DNA from: Lentisphaerae bacterium GWF2_49_21
Lineage (GTDB): Bacteria; Verrucomicrobiota; Lentisphaeria; Victivallales; GWF2-50-93
DNA length: 64,000 bases
NCBI GenBank assembly: GCA_001804805.1
Contig: MHBH01000061.1
Coordinates: 62,001 to 126,000 of the forward strand
Direction: 5' to 3'
The notes under the pieces are model-generated. The model saw only the letters and a list, made by a program, of their open reading frames with translations, searched no databases and was not told where the DNA came from. The translations under genes and the position numbers were made by a program. Shown here piece by piece: positions 50,510-59,789 of this stretch (position 1 is its first letter; every line of letters begins with the position of its first letter).

Positions 50510-51484
50510 TTACATCAGCTTCAGCCCCGGCAGATCCTGGATGTCGACTATGCCTACGACCTTGCCTTTCGCATCGACCACGATGATGTCGTCAATTAAC
50601 TTCTTTTCGACGATCTTCAGGACTTCCACCGCGAGATCCGTGGATTTGACGGATGTCGGATTCTTCGTCATGACCTCCGATACCTTCCTGTGCAGGACCT
50701 TCAGATCGTTCTCGACATGCCTCCTCAGGTCGCCATCGGTGAAGATTCCGAGGAGCTTTCCGCCCTTGCCGGTGATAATCGCCGAACCGCATCTCGCCTT
50801 GGTCATCTTGAACAAAGTATCCTTTACTGTGGTGTCCGGGGAGAGCAGCACGAGACGCTCACCTGTACGCATGATGTCGCTGGCGCGGAGATTCACAGCC
50901 TTGCCGATGGCACCACCCGGATGAAGGCGCCCATAGTCTTCCTTACCGAATTTCCTGATGTGCATGAGCGTCATGGCAAGCGCATCACCAAGGGCGATAA
51001 GTGCCGTGGTCGTTGTGGTGGGAGCAAGATTATATGGACACGCCTCCTTGGAAACCGTCATTGCAATTACAATGTCGCTCCATTTGGCGAGCTTGGAATC
51101 CGGTTCGCCAGTAATTGAAGCTATCGGGATGTCCATGCGTTTCGCTGAAGGCAGTATTGAGAGCAGTTCCTCGGTCTCACCGCTGTAGCTCAGGGCGATC
51201 AGGATGTCATTCTTCTGGAGGATGCCGAGGTCGCCGTGCATGGCCTCGACCGGGTGCATGAATACGGCCGGGGCTCCTGTGCTTGCGAGGGTCGCAGCGA
51301 TCTTGTGTCCGACATGTCCGCTCTTGCCGACACCGCTCAGGACGATCTTTCCGCCATTGTCGAGGACTTTGACGCATGCTTTGACAAGATCGATGAACTC
51401 ACCGTCGAGACGGTCTCTTACGCTCTTGAGTCCTTCTATTTCTATATCCAGGACTTCCCGGGCTTTTTTGATTATTTTATCCAT
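50510..51484 (-). CDS. kdsD: Arabinose-5-phosphate isomerase KdsD/KpsF
   Basis: 324 residues. SIS domain first (VLSGVGKSGHVGHKIAATLASTGAPA, FMHPVEAMHGDLGIL, ALSYSGETEELL), then YNLAPTTTTTALIALGDALA and two CBS domains (RASDIMRTGE, TDGDLRRHVEN, VSEVMTKNP, VGIVDIQDL). KdsD makes D-arabinose 5-phosphate from ribulose 5-phosphate, the first step to Kdo for LPS. Length and motifs are complete. With the WaaP-like kinase it indicates an LPS-bearing outer membrane. Confidence 0.96.
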   Translation of the reverse strand: MDKIIKKAREVLDIEIEGLKSVRDRLDGEFIDLVKACVKVLDNGGKIVLSGVGKSGHVGHKIAATLASTGAPAVFMHPVEAMHGDLGILQKNDILIALSYSGETEELLSILPSAKRMDIPIASITGEPDSKLAKWSDIVIAMTVSKEACPYNLAPTTTTTALIALGDALAMTLMHIRKFGKEDYGRLHPGGAIGKAVNLRASDIMRTGERLVLLSPDTTVKDTLFKMTKARCGSAIITGKGGKLLGIFTDGDLRRHVENDLKVLHRKVSEVMTKNPTSVKSTDLAVEVLKIVEKKLIDDIIVVDAKGKVVGIVDIQDLPGLKLM

Positions 51485-51505
51485 TATTGTCCTTTACCAT
51501 CTACA

Positions 51506-51540
51506 AATTTCGAGTTTCAAGTTTCAAACTACAAATTTAG
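51506..51540. repeat. TTTCGAG/TTTCAAG tandem units
   Basis: ATTTCGAGTTTCAAGTTTCAAAC followed by a partial copy, the same family as 12842-12876 and 50446-50486, in the divergent gap between kdsD and the propeller gene. Confidence 0.7.
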
Positions 51541-51592
51541 CTTGCAAAACAGGTTTCTGCCAGTAAAATTTACCTTAGGAGAGGCTTACAAT

Positions 51593-54211
51593 ATGAGAAT
51601 TTCCATTTTATCTGCAGTTTTATGTCTTTTTATCCAGTTTTCCCTGTTTTCACAGGAAGTTCCCAATATTGAACTCAAGGACACCATGTGGCAGTTCATG
51701 CCGGACGATGTCATATCTGTTTTCCGTGGGAATGACGGCAGGCTCTGGCAGCAGATCCAGGACGATCCACCGGAAAAGGATATTGAGAAGCTGAAGCAGA
51801 ACATCCAGGAGGAGTTTTCTAAGAAGTCACCGCGTATCCGCTGGAGGATCGCCCTCTTCGAATCCGGCAAGCGTGTATGGTTCACTAACAAGGAAAACAA
51901 CATGCTCCTCGGTTATGACGGCGAAAAATGGATCGAGAAAAAAGCCGACGAAAAGCATTTCTTCTACGGGGTCACTTCCAACTGCTTCCGCAAGGGCAAA
52001 CCTTTCAATATATTCCTTGATGGACGTTCCTTCTTCATAGATTCACTCGGAATCCTGACCTTCGACGGCGAGAACTGGGATTACTGCAAGATGGCCGACA
52101 ACAATTTTGGAGGGACCACCTCGATGTATCCAATCCTCCTGCCTTGCCCCGACATGAAAGGTGTCTTCGCTGTCTTCAAATCCAAGACCAAAGGCGTACC
52201 GGGCAAGATAATCAATGCCCCGGCCCAAATTCAGCAGAGGGCGGCAATCACATCAGGCAAATTCTGGACAACCGAGATCAATATCATGGAATTCCGCGAT
52301 GGTAAATGGACAAATGTCGAACTTGCCGATGGATTGAATCCCGCCGACATCGAAATCGTCCTGCCGAGGGAAAAAGGAATGATCGTCGGCACGACAGGCG
52401 GTAAAATGATCTTCTTCCAGGATGAGGTTCTAGACAAGGAGAAGTTCAATGCGCTGCTGGCAAAGCTTTCAGACGAGAATTTCAATGTCCGCGAAAAGGC
52501 TACAACTGATCTTGCCGGACTGGGTATCACCTTCAGGAAATCTATAACTGAAGCCCGGAAGGAGGCAAAGGATCCGGAGGTCCGCGACCGATTGTCAAAA
52601 GCCCTCGAACTTATGAAGGATGTCCAGGCGACACAGGAGGACTTGCAGGTTTTCGGCGATTACATCCTGAAGGATCCGGCAATAGTGCATTACGATGTGT
52701 CTGCAAGGATCTTTCTTACCAGCGCCGATGTGCGGATGAAGGGCAAGGACGAAACACTCGGCCCCGGACTCATTATCCTCGATGCTGATGACAAGGCAAT
52801 TTTTTTGAAAGGAGAGAAATTCACCAAGGGATGGGACAAGAATTATCAGTCTGGAGGAGCCCTCCAGCCATTGCCGTCAATCTTCTGGCTTGAGACGAAA
52901 GATGCCATCAGGATGCTCGACATTGAAAAGAAGGATTTTATTTATGAGACCAAGGATCTGTCGTTCCACTGGCTCCACGCGGCCTCTGCTGACGGCATTT
53001 TCTTTTGTTCGAGAGGCATTCCTTTTTCTCCCCAGGCAAAGCCTGTAGCCGTGTTCAAGCCTTCTGCAAAGGATGAGAGGATAAGGATTCCCACCCAGGA
53101 AATCAAAGTTCACAGTGCCTTGTTCATTATAACTGCCGATGGCAGCATATGGCTCAAGAATCCTGAAGGCGGAGTCGTGATGTTCAACGGCAAGGAGTGG
53201 AAGAACTTTCCTGAAATAAAGGATATCCAGGTGACCAAGACAATAACTGGAAAAGATGGGGCGCTCATATCAGTTCCTTCCGTCTCAAACCAGACCGAGT
53301 TGAGCTTCATGTATGCAGACGGAAAGCTTCTTGTCGAGAAAAACATTGATCTTCTGATATCTAAAAACCGAAAGGTGATTGAAAAGTATTTCGATGTGAA
53401 AAACAAGGATTTCCTTTATGACGGCGCAGGTAATATCTGGTACCAGAAAGGCCAGAACGAACTGATGGTCTCCAGCGTCGCCCGGACCTTCAACCTCTAC
53501 GATAAGCTCCAGGAGGCATATTCAAAGGGACAGGTGCGTTCATTCATGGGCATAGGCAGAAACAAGGTGCTGATAGACTATTACAGCTGGGGGCATGGCG
53601 GGCCGGGCAACACCATCACTCTTGCCTGCCAGTTCAAAGACGGCGTACCGGAGCTCAAGGAGATACCAAGGATGTCACGATCCCGTTCAGATCCCGTGTA
53701 TGACAATGAAGGAAAATTGTGGTATCCACTTGATTCGGCACCCGACGAAAAACAGGTGGCAATCAGGATTGGCGAGGAGGAAAAAACAGAGGAGATAAAG
53801 GATTCAGGCCTGCCATACATCTGCGACAAGAGCGGAAACGTCTGGCTCGGTAACATAACCGGACAACCGAAGAACAAGTTCAACATCTGGAGGAAGGGAG
53901 AAATTAAGGCGTCGATTGAGATCCCTCATGCTAATGAATGGAGCACTTTCACCTCCAACAAGGAAGGTTCCGTCATTGCATTCACAGGTCCGCTCGTGAC
54001 ACATCTTGTCGCTGAGGATCCTGCGAATCCCGCAACATATAAGGTAAAAGCGGAGTACTGGCTTGATTTCAAGGGCACTACTGCGGGGTCTCCTGATGGA
54101 TTCCGGCTTGGTGACAAGTTCTATCTGGGCTTCTGCTCATGGATGGACAAGGAATATTTCCTCAACATCATCGAGTTTCCGCCGGCACAGAACCAGAACA
54201 AATTGAAATAA
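51593..54211 (+). CDS. Secreted propeller-like protein, first of tandem pair
   Basis: 872 residues. Signal peptide MRISILSAVLCLFIQFSLFS. Throughout are strands of the two-component-propeller kind (GNDGRLWQQ, TADGSIWLKNPEGG, GAGNIWYQKGQNEL, NEGKLWYPL, KSGNVWLGNITG), so one or two beta-propellers. At about residues 285-345 a helical HEAT-like unit intervenes (LSDENFNVREKATTDLAGLG, DPEVRDRLSKALELM), the type found in Planctomycetes secreted proteins. AGGAGAGG lies eight bases before the ATG; an open frame extends upstream but overlaps kdsD and lacks meaning. A close paralogue begins nine bases after its stop. Confidence 0.75.
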   Translation: MRISILSAVLCLFIQFSLFSQEVPNIELKDTMWQFMPDDVISVFRGNDGRLWQQIQDDPPEKDIEKLKQNIQEEFSKKSPRIRWRIALFESGKRVWFTNKENNMLLGYDGEKWIEKKADEKHFFYGVTSNCFRKGKPFNIFLDGRSFFIDSLGILTFDGENWDYCKMADNNFGGTTSMYPILLPCPDMKGVFAVFKSKTKGVPGKIINAPAQIQQRAAITSGKFWTTEINIMEFRDGKWTNVELADGLNPADIEIVLPREKGMIVGTTGGKMIFFQDEVLDKEKFNALLAKLSDENFNVREKATTDLAGLGITFRKSITEARKEAKDPEVRDRLSKALELMKDVQATQEDLQVFGDYILKDPAIVHYDVSARIFLTSADVRMKGKDETLGPGLIILDADDKAIFLKGEKFTKGWDKNYQSGGALQPLPSIFWLETKDAIRMLDIEKKDFIYETKDLSFHWLHAASADGIFFCSRGIPFSPQAKPVAVFKPSAKDERIRIPTQEIKVHSALFIITADGSIWLKNPEGGVVMFNGKEWKNFPEIKDIQVTKTITGKDGALISVPSVSNQTELSFMYADGKLLVEKNIDLLISKNRKVIEKYFDVKNKDFLYDGAGNIWYQKGQNELMVSSVARTFNLYDKLQEAYSKGQVRSFMGIGRNKVLIDYYSWGHGGPGNTITLACQFKDGVPELKEIPRMSRSRSDPVYDNEGKLWYPLDSAPDEKQVAIRIGEEEKTEEIKDSGLPYICDKSGNVWLGNITGQPKNKFNIWRKGEIKASIEIPHANEWSTFTSNKEGSVIAFTGPLVTHLVAEDPANPATYKVKAEYWLDFKGTTAGSPDGFRLGDKFYLGFCSWMDKEYFLNIIEFPPAQNQNKLK

Positions 54212-54220
54212 GAAGGGCAA

Positions 54221-56815
54221 ATGAAGGCATTAATCATATCGGTAATCCTATCTCTCCTATGTCAGCCCTGGCTACTATCCCAGGATTCTTCTGAATTTAA
54301 TCTCAAAGACACGATGTGGCAGTTTTTACCGGAAGATGTCATATCCGTAGTTGCCGGTAACGATGGCAGGCTCTGGCTCCAGGTTCTTGATGATTCTGAA
54401 GGGAAAGATATTGAGAAGATAAAGCAGAATATCAATGATGAATTCTTAAAAACATCTCCCTCTTTACGTGGATGCATGCCTATCCTTTTTGAATCGGGAA
54501 AAAGAATCTGGTTTACAAACTTAAAAAAAGACATCCTTCTAGGTTATGACGGGGAGATATGGATTGAAAGGAAAGCCGAGAAGGATCATTACTTCAACGG
54601 AGTGCTTCCCAGCCAGATCCGGAAGGGCAAGTCCTTCAACCTTTTCCTAAACGGAAGAGCCTTCTTCATTGATTCCCTCGGTATCCTGAGTTTCGACGGC
54701 GAGAAGTGGGATTACCGTCAGATGGGTCAATATAGCCATGCGAAAAGTAATTACTCTTATCCGATGCTTCTTCCAACATCTGACATGAAAGGAGTCATTG
54801 CATTCTTCAAATCCAGCATCCCTCCGGACACTGTCATCAGCAATCACCAGGGAAACATAATCCGTTCTCGACACACATGGGAAAAAGAATTCTTTCTCAT
54901 GGAATTCCGTGACGACAAATGGAAAAGTCTCGAGATTCCAACATGCTTAAATCAAGCTGAAATAGATTTCATAATGCCAAGGTCAAATGGGATGATCATA
55001 GGCATGAAAGGAAGAAATATCTTCTTCTTCCAGGATAAACCTCCCATGGAAAAATTCAACTCCCTGCTGTCAAAGCTTTCAGATGGCGACTTTAATGTAC
55101 GGGAGAAAGCCACATCGGAACTGGCCACGTTGGGGATAGTTTTCTGGAATAGCATTTCAGATGCACAGAAAGAGGCAAAGGATCCGGAAGTGAAAAACCG
55201 TCTTTCAAAAGTCCTTGAAATGCTGAAGGAGAAACAGGAAAACTCTCTGGAGCAGGAGATATCGTTTGCCATTGGAGATTACGTGCTGATAAATCCGACA
55301 ATGGTTTCCTATGATGCATTGGCTAGGATTTTCATCACAAGTCCCGATGTCAGGGGGAAAGCCGGAGATGAAATTCTTGGTCCAGGCCTCTTGATAATTG
55401 ATGCCGATGGCAAGACAGGCTTCCTGAAAGGCAAAAAATTCACTGAAGGCTGGGAAAAGACCTTCTCCGACAAGACCTATCTGGACAGAGGAATCCCCCA
55501 TCCGTTGCCATCAATCTTCTGGCTTGAATCTGATAACGCCATACGGATACTCGACATTGACAAGAGGGATTTCATATATGAGACAAACGAGCTCTCATTC
55601 AGCTGGTTACATTGTGCAACATCAGATGGCATGTTTATCTGTTCAAGAGGCGGTCCATTTTATTATCCGTCCATGATCAAACCTGTGGCGGTTTTCAAAC
55701 ACTCCGCCAAGGATGAAAGGAAGTTACTAGCCTCCCAACAGGTAAAAATCCTGGATAACTTATTTCTGTTCTTTACTAAAGATGGAATTTGGATTAAAAA
55801 TCCTGAGGGAGAAGTGTTGATGTTTGATGGCAAGAAATGGAAAGATTTTCCGGAACTCAAAGATGCTTCCTACGCAAATATCAAAATCGCGAAAGATGGA
55901 ACCTTTATATCAACAGGGAAGCCTTTTTGCTTCATGTATGCCGACGGCAAGATATCCACGACCAATTCACCAGATCAGCTGATATTTGAAAACCTCAAGA
56001 CAATAGAAAACCATTTTGATGAGAAAGCCAAGAATTTCACATGCGATGGATCCGGAAACATCTGGTTCTTTAAAAGTGAAAATGAGTTGATGATTTATAA
56101 TAATAGAAGCAATTACAATTTGCTTGAAAAGCATGCAGAGACATTCTCAAAATGCAGTGTCAATCATTTCAAAGGGATAGCAAAGAACAAGGTGCTAATT
56201 CATTATTCCTTGCAGGGACAAGGCTTCTTCACGCTTGTCTGCGAAAAGAAGAATGGAAAATATTTCTTTAATAAGATTCCCACTTCTTCAGTTCATGATT
56301 ATTTCAAACTCATCTATGATTTTGAGGGCAAGCTCTGGTATAATGCAGAAAGTCCATCCAGCACACAGCTGACATTCAGAATTGGTGAAGAAGAGAAGAT
56401 CCAAGAGATAATAGATTCCGGCATACCTTTCCTATGCGACAAGAGCGGAAATGTCTGGCTCGGGGACATAATCAGGCAGACGAAGAACAAGTTCAACATC
56501 TGGAGGAAGGGCGAAATAAAGGGTTCCGTTGAAATTCCACATGCAAACGAGGCAAGCACACTTATTTCCGACCGTGAAGGATCTGTCATTGCTATTACTG
56601 GTCCTCTTGTAACGCATCTGACCGCCGAAAATACAGAAAATCCTGCTGAATACAAGGTGAAGGCAGAATACTGGCTTGATGTAAAAGGCAAGCTGGGTAC
56701 GCCCCAAGGATTCAGACTCGGAGATAAGTTCTACATAGGAGTCTCCTCCTGGACATCAAACAATAAGGAATATTTCTTGAACATAATCGAGTTCCCGCCC
56801 TCTGAAGGGAAATAA
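54221..56815 (+). CDS. Secreted propeller-like protein, second of tandem pair
   Basis: 864 residues, colinear with the upstream protein along its whole length (signal peptide, FNLKDTMWQFLPEDVISV, HEAT-like FNVREKATSELATLG, repeated GNIWFF, GKLWYN, GNVWLGDI, end EYFLNIIEFPPSEGK). It arose by tandem duplication. Third positions are visibly more AT-rich than in the first copy, so the two have diverged in composition. AGAAGG precedes the ATG, nine bases after the previous stop, so they share a transcript. Ligand or role unknown. Confidence 0.75.
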   Translation: MKALIISVILSLLCQPWLLSQDSSEFNLKDTMWQFLPEDVISVVAGNDGRLWLQVLDDSEGKDIEKIKQNINDEFLKTSPSLRGCMPILFESGKRIWFTNLKKDILLGYDGEIWIERKAEKDHYFNGVLPSQIRKGKSFNLFLNGRAFFIDSLGILSFDGEKWDYRQMGQYSHAKSNYSYPMLLPTSDMKGVIAFFKSSIPPDTVISNHQGNIIRSRHTWEKEFFLMEFRDDKWKSLEIPTCLNQAEIDFIMPRSNGMIIGMKGRNIFFFQDKPPMEKFNSLLSKLSDGDFNVREKATSELATLGIVFWNSISDAQKEAKDPEVKNRLSKVLEMLKEKQENSLEQEISFAIGDYVLINPTMVSYDALARIFITSPDVRGKAGDEILGPGLLIIDADGKTGFLKGKKFTEGWEKTFSDKTYLDRGIPHPLPSIFWLESDNAIRILDIDKRDFIYETNELSFSWLHCATSDGMFICSRGGPFYYPSMIKPVAVFKHSAKDERKLLASQQVKILDNLFLFFTKDGIWIKNPEGEVLMFDGKKWKDFPELKDASYANIKIAKDGTFISTGKPFCFMYADGKISTTNSPDQLIFENLKTIENHFDEKAKNFTCDGSGNIWFFKSENELMIYNNRSNYNLLEKHAETFSKCSVNHFKGIAKNKVLIHYSLQGQGFFTLVCEKKNGKYFFNKIPTSSVHDYFKLIYDFEGKLWYNAESPSSTQLTFRIGEEEKIQEIIDSGIPFLCDKSGNVWLGDIIRQTKNKFNIWRKGEIKGSVEIPHANEASTLISDREGSVIAITGPLVTHLTAENTENPAEYKVKAEYWLDVKGKLGTPQGFRLGDKFYIGVSSWTSNNKEYFLNIIEFPPSEGK

Positions 56816-56925
56816 ATTTATGGAACAAAAATTTATTCCTATTGCCCATTTCCATCTTTGTGTTATGATATGAAAATTATTTAGAGAAGCCAGGATTCAA
56901 TTAATAATTTTATACGAGGTTTACC

Positions 56926-57561
56926 ATGTACGTTGGAAGAATTGTTGCAATCGGCATGACGCAGACGGGCAAATCCGCCGCCATGTACCGTGTATCTTCT
57001 CGTTCGTTCCCGAACCGCGAGGCTCGCCTGAAAGGCGAGGTTGTCTCGATCATGCCCCGCAAGGGATTTGAGGACGACCTTGGCAAGAATCCCTATATCG
57101 CCTACAACTGCATCAGGATCGCAGGAAATTTCGCCGTCGCCACAAACGGATCTCACACTGATCCCATCACTGAAAAGATCCTTTCCGGAATGCCGGCCCG
57201 TGACGCGCTGGCTCTCAGCATGCTTGCAATGGACTACGAGAAGGACAGCTACAACACTCCGAGGATCTCCGCGGTGGTGGAAAAAGGCTCGAAGCTCGGA
57301 TGGCTCGCGATCGTCAAGAAAGGTTCAATCCACGTCGTGGAATTCACGCTTGAACGCGGAAAGGCCTATTATGTGGCCACATATGAGCACACGGTTCCAT
57401 GTTCGCATTACGCGGACGCCAAGTTCAATGCCGACAGCGCCGAGACCGCATGCGAATATGTGGTCAGCAAGGGCGTGTTTGCACAGCTGGAAAATCCGGT
57501 GACGTCCGCAGCGGTAGTCGAATCGGACAAGGGATTCGATTTCGCAGTGAAGACCGTATAA
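56926..57561 (+). CDS. purO: Archaeal-type IMP cyclohydrolase PurO
   Basis: 211 residues. The protein begins MYVGRIVAIGMTQTGKSAAMYRVSSRSFPNREAR, the PurO signature (Y-R-V-S-S-R-S-F-P-N-R), and continues with NPYIAYNCIRI, ATNGSHTDPI and AVVEKGSKLGWLAIV. PurO closes FAICAR to IMP, the last step of purine synthesis, replacing the PurH domain used by most bacteria. GAGG lies six bases before the ATG. No other purine gene is near. Full length, all core motifs present. Confidence 0.9.
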   Translation: MYVGRIVAIGMTQTGKSAAMYRVSSRSFPNREARLKGEVVSIMPRKGFEDDLGKNPYIAYNCIRIAGNFAVATNGSHTDPITEKILSGMPARDALALSMLAMDYEKDSYNTPRISAVVEKGSKLGWLAIVKKGSIHVVEFTLERGKAYYVATYEHTVPCSHYADAKFNADSAETACEYVVSKGVFAQLENPVTSAAVVESDKGFDFAVKTV

Positions 57562-57568
57562 CAATCAA

Positions 57569-57672
57569 ATGAACTTCCAACATTCAACATCCAACATCGA
57601 ACTTCGAATTAGGAAAATAATTCAAATTTGGATGTTGAAAGTTCAATGTTCGATGTTCGATGTTCAGAGTTC
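57569..57672. repeat. AACTTCCAAC/GTTGAAAGTTC tandem and inverted repeats
   Basis: Runs of AACTTCCAACATTCAACATCC and, after a centre, GATGTTGAAAGTTCAATGTTCG make an imperfect inverted pair. The same family is at 31884-31965. It extends to the uvrD start, so an ATG at 57660 lies in the repeat. Confidence 0.75.
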
Positions 57673-57674
57673 CC

Positions 57675-59720
57675 ATGTCCGATATATCTAAAGATCTCCT
57701 GAAGCAGCTCAATCCCGAACAGGCGAAGGCCGTTGCGGTAATTGACGGCCCTGTCCTTGTCTTCGCCGGCGCCGGCACCGGCAAGACACGCGTCATCACC
57801 TACCGCATCGCAAACATGATCCGCCACGGGATCAAGCCGGAAAACATAGCCGGTATGACCTTCACCAACAAGGCCGCCGAAGAAATGCGCGAGCGTCTGG
57901 ACCGGCTTGTAAACATTGAGGACGCCAGAAAAGTTTTCCTTGGAACATTCCATTCGTTCTGTGCGAGAGTAATGAGGAAGGACATCAAGGTCCTCGGTTT
58001 CGGCACGAACTTCACGATCGCGGATGATTCGGACCAGGCGGGGGTGATAAAACAGGCTGTCATAGAGTCCGGTTTTGAAAAGACCGAGCTCAGCACCGAG
58101 ATATGCATTTCAATCATCAGCCGTGCAAAGGGAAAGATGATGTCTCCTCAGGATCTGAGCAGAGTGGCGGAAAACGAGATCGAAGTCAGGGTGGCGCAGG
58201 TCTTTGAACGCTACATGCAGATCCTGCAGAACCAGAACATGCTGGATTTCGACGACCTCCTCCTTTTCACCGTCCAGCTATGGCAGAAACATCCCGACAT
58301 ACTTGAAAAATACCAGGAAAGGTTCACCCATCTTCTTGTCGATGAATACCAGGACACCAATTTCCTGCAGTTCCAGCTCGTAAAGCTTCTCGCCGGAAAA
58401 AGCATGAACATCTGCGTGGTCGGCGACGACGACCAGAGCATCTACGGCTGGCGCGGCGCCGAAATGAAGAACATCCTCGATTTCCCCCGGCATTTCCCGA
58501 AATCAAAGGAGATCAAGCTTGAACAGAACTACCGCTGTACAAACAATATCCTGAAGGCGGCGAACAGCGTCATATCCAAGAACACAGAGCGCTATGCCAA
58601 GGAACTTTGGTCTAAATGCGGAGACGGCGACAAGCTCAAGGTGATAAGGGCGGAGACCGACGAGGACGAGGCGAGATACGTGGCCGACGCAATCTATGAT
58701 ATCATGGGCTCCAACCCCGGGACCCAGCACAGGGATTTCGCGGTCCTATACCGTTCGAACCACCAGTCGCGCCTTTTTGAGAATTCACTCAGGGATTCCA
58801 AGATACCCTACAGGCTGATCGGCGCAAAATCATTCTATGAACGGCGGGAGATCCGCGACTCCATTGCGTATCTGAAGCTTGCGGTGAATCCGAAGGACGA
58901 CCAGAGCTTCCTCAGGATACTCGGCGTACCTCCGCGCGGGATCGGCGACAAGGCAATCGAAAACCTGAAGAGGCTCCAGCACATAAGCTTTGTTCCGCTG
59001 GCGGATCTCATCGGAAATGAGGAATTCCTGAAGGATCTCTCCGGCAAGGCGGCTTCCGGAGCGAAACATATGTATTCAACGTTGAAGAAATGGCGTGCGA
59101 TGTTCGCAGAGCCGGGAAAGCTTTCGGAAAAGACACTCGACTACTACAAGGAACTGAACCTCATCGAAGGGATCCTCAAATTATATAAGGACAGGAATGA
59201 GGCCGAGAGGCGCCGTGACAACATCTACGAGCTCATCAACGCAATAGCCTCCTTTGAAAAAATCGCCGAGACCACCCCTACTCTGCAGGATTTCCTTGAA
59301 GCATACGCTCTCTATGACGACAACGACAAGGTCGAGGAGGACGAGGAGAAGCATAAGAATTCGGTGACATTGATGACGGTCCATGCGGCGAAAGGATTGG
59401 AATTTTCATACGTCTTTATCCCTGGTATGGAGCATAATGTATTCCCTCACGAAAGATCCATAAAGGAAGGAAGCAACGAGGAAGAGCGCAGGCTTTTCTA
59501 TGTGGCACTAACAAGGGCGAGGAAAAACGTGCATCTTGTGCATACTCACTCAAGGATGCGCTACGGCAAGTCAACTATACAAAGGCCATCTGAATTCATC
59601 TACGATATTCCTGAGGAAATCGCCGACCATGTCCAGGCCGCGACCGCCTTCAAGCCTCTGGACGCGGAAGAACTCAAAGAAGCCTGGGCCTCACTCTACA
59701 AGATCGCGGACAAGACGTAA
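57675..59720 (+). CDS. pcrA: UvrD/PcrA-type DNA helicase
   Basis: 681 residues, a superfamily 1A helicase. Motifs: Q-motif LNPEQAKAV, motif I FAGAGTGKTRV, Ia GMTFTNKAAEEM, II VDEYQDTNFLQ, III VVGDDDQSIYGWRGAE, IV EQNYRCTNNIL, V LMTVHAAKGLEF and VI YVALTRARKNVHLVH. It unwinds DNA 3' to 5' in repair and replication fork clearing. ATG 57675 (MSDISKD) is preferred since the ATG at 57660 lies inside a repeat. The chain stops a little after motif VI, shorter than E. coli UvrD but with all motifs. Confidence 0.95.
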   Translation: MSDISKDLLKQLNPEQAKAVAVIDGPVLVFAGAGTGKTRVITYRIANMIRHGIKPENIAGMTFTNKAAEEMRERLDRLVNIEDARKVFLGTFHSFCARVMRKDIKVLGFGTNFTIADDSDQAGVIKQAVIESGFEKTELSTEICISIISRAKGKMMSPQDLSRVAENEIEVRVAQVFERYMQILQNQNMLDFDDLLLFTVQLWQKHPDILEKYQERFTHLLVDEYQDTNFLQFQLVKLLAGKSMNICVVGDDDQSIYGWRGAEMKNILDFPRHFPKSKEIKLEQNYRCTNNILKAANSVISKNTERYAKELWSKCGDGDKLKVIRAETDEDEARYVADAIYDIMGSNPGTQHRDFAVLYRSNHQSRLFENSLRDSKIPYRLIGAKSFYERREIRDSIAYLKLAVNPKDDQSFLRILGVPPRGIGDKAIENLKRLQHISFVPLADLIGNEEFLKDLSGKAASGAKHMYSTLKKWRAMFAEPGKLSEKTLDYYKELNLIEGILKLYKDRNEAERRRDNIYELINAIASFEKIAETTPTLQDFLEAYALYDDNDKVEEDEEKHKNSVTLMTVHAAKGLEFSYVFIPGMEHNVFPHERSIKEGSNEEERRLFYVALTRARKNVHLVHTHSRMRYGKSTIQRPSEFIYDIPEEIADHVQAATAFKPLDAEELKEAWASLYKIADKT

Positions 59721-59789
59721 CGAAGTAACTCGGTCATTCCTGACCGAGGATTTTCTAATTCAGGTCTCGGGCTGGAAAGCCCGAGTTAC

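Noticed and set aside
51236-51592. Upstream extension of the first propeller gene
   Set aside because: It would overlap kdsD on the opposite strand and encodes no signal peptide; AGGAGAGG and a signal peptide mark 51593 as the start.
57041-57502. A 153-codon frame overlapping purO on the same strand
   Set aside because: It is Ser/Arg/Pro-rich in the +1 frame of an intact purO and has no homologous look.
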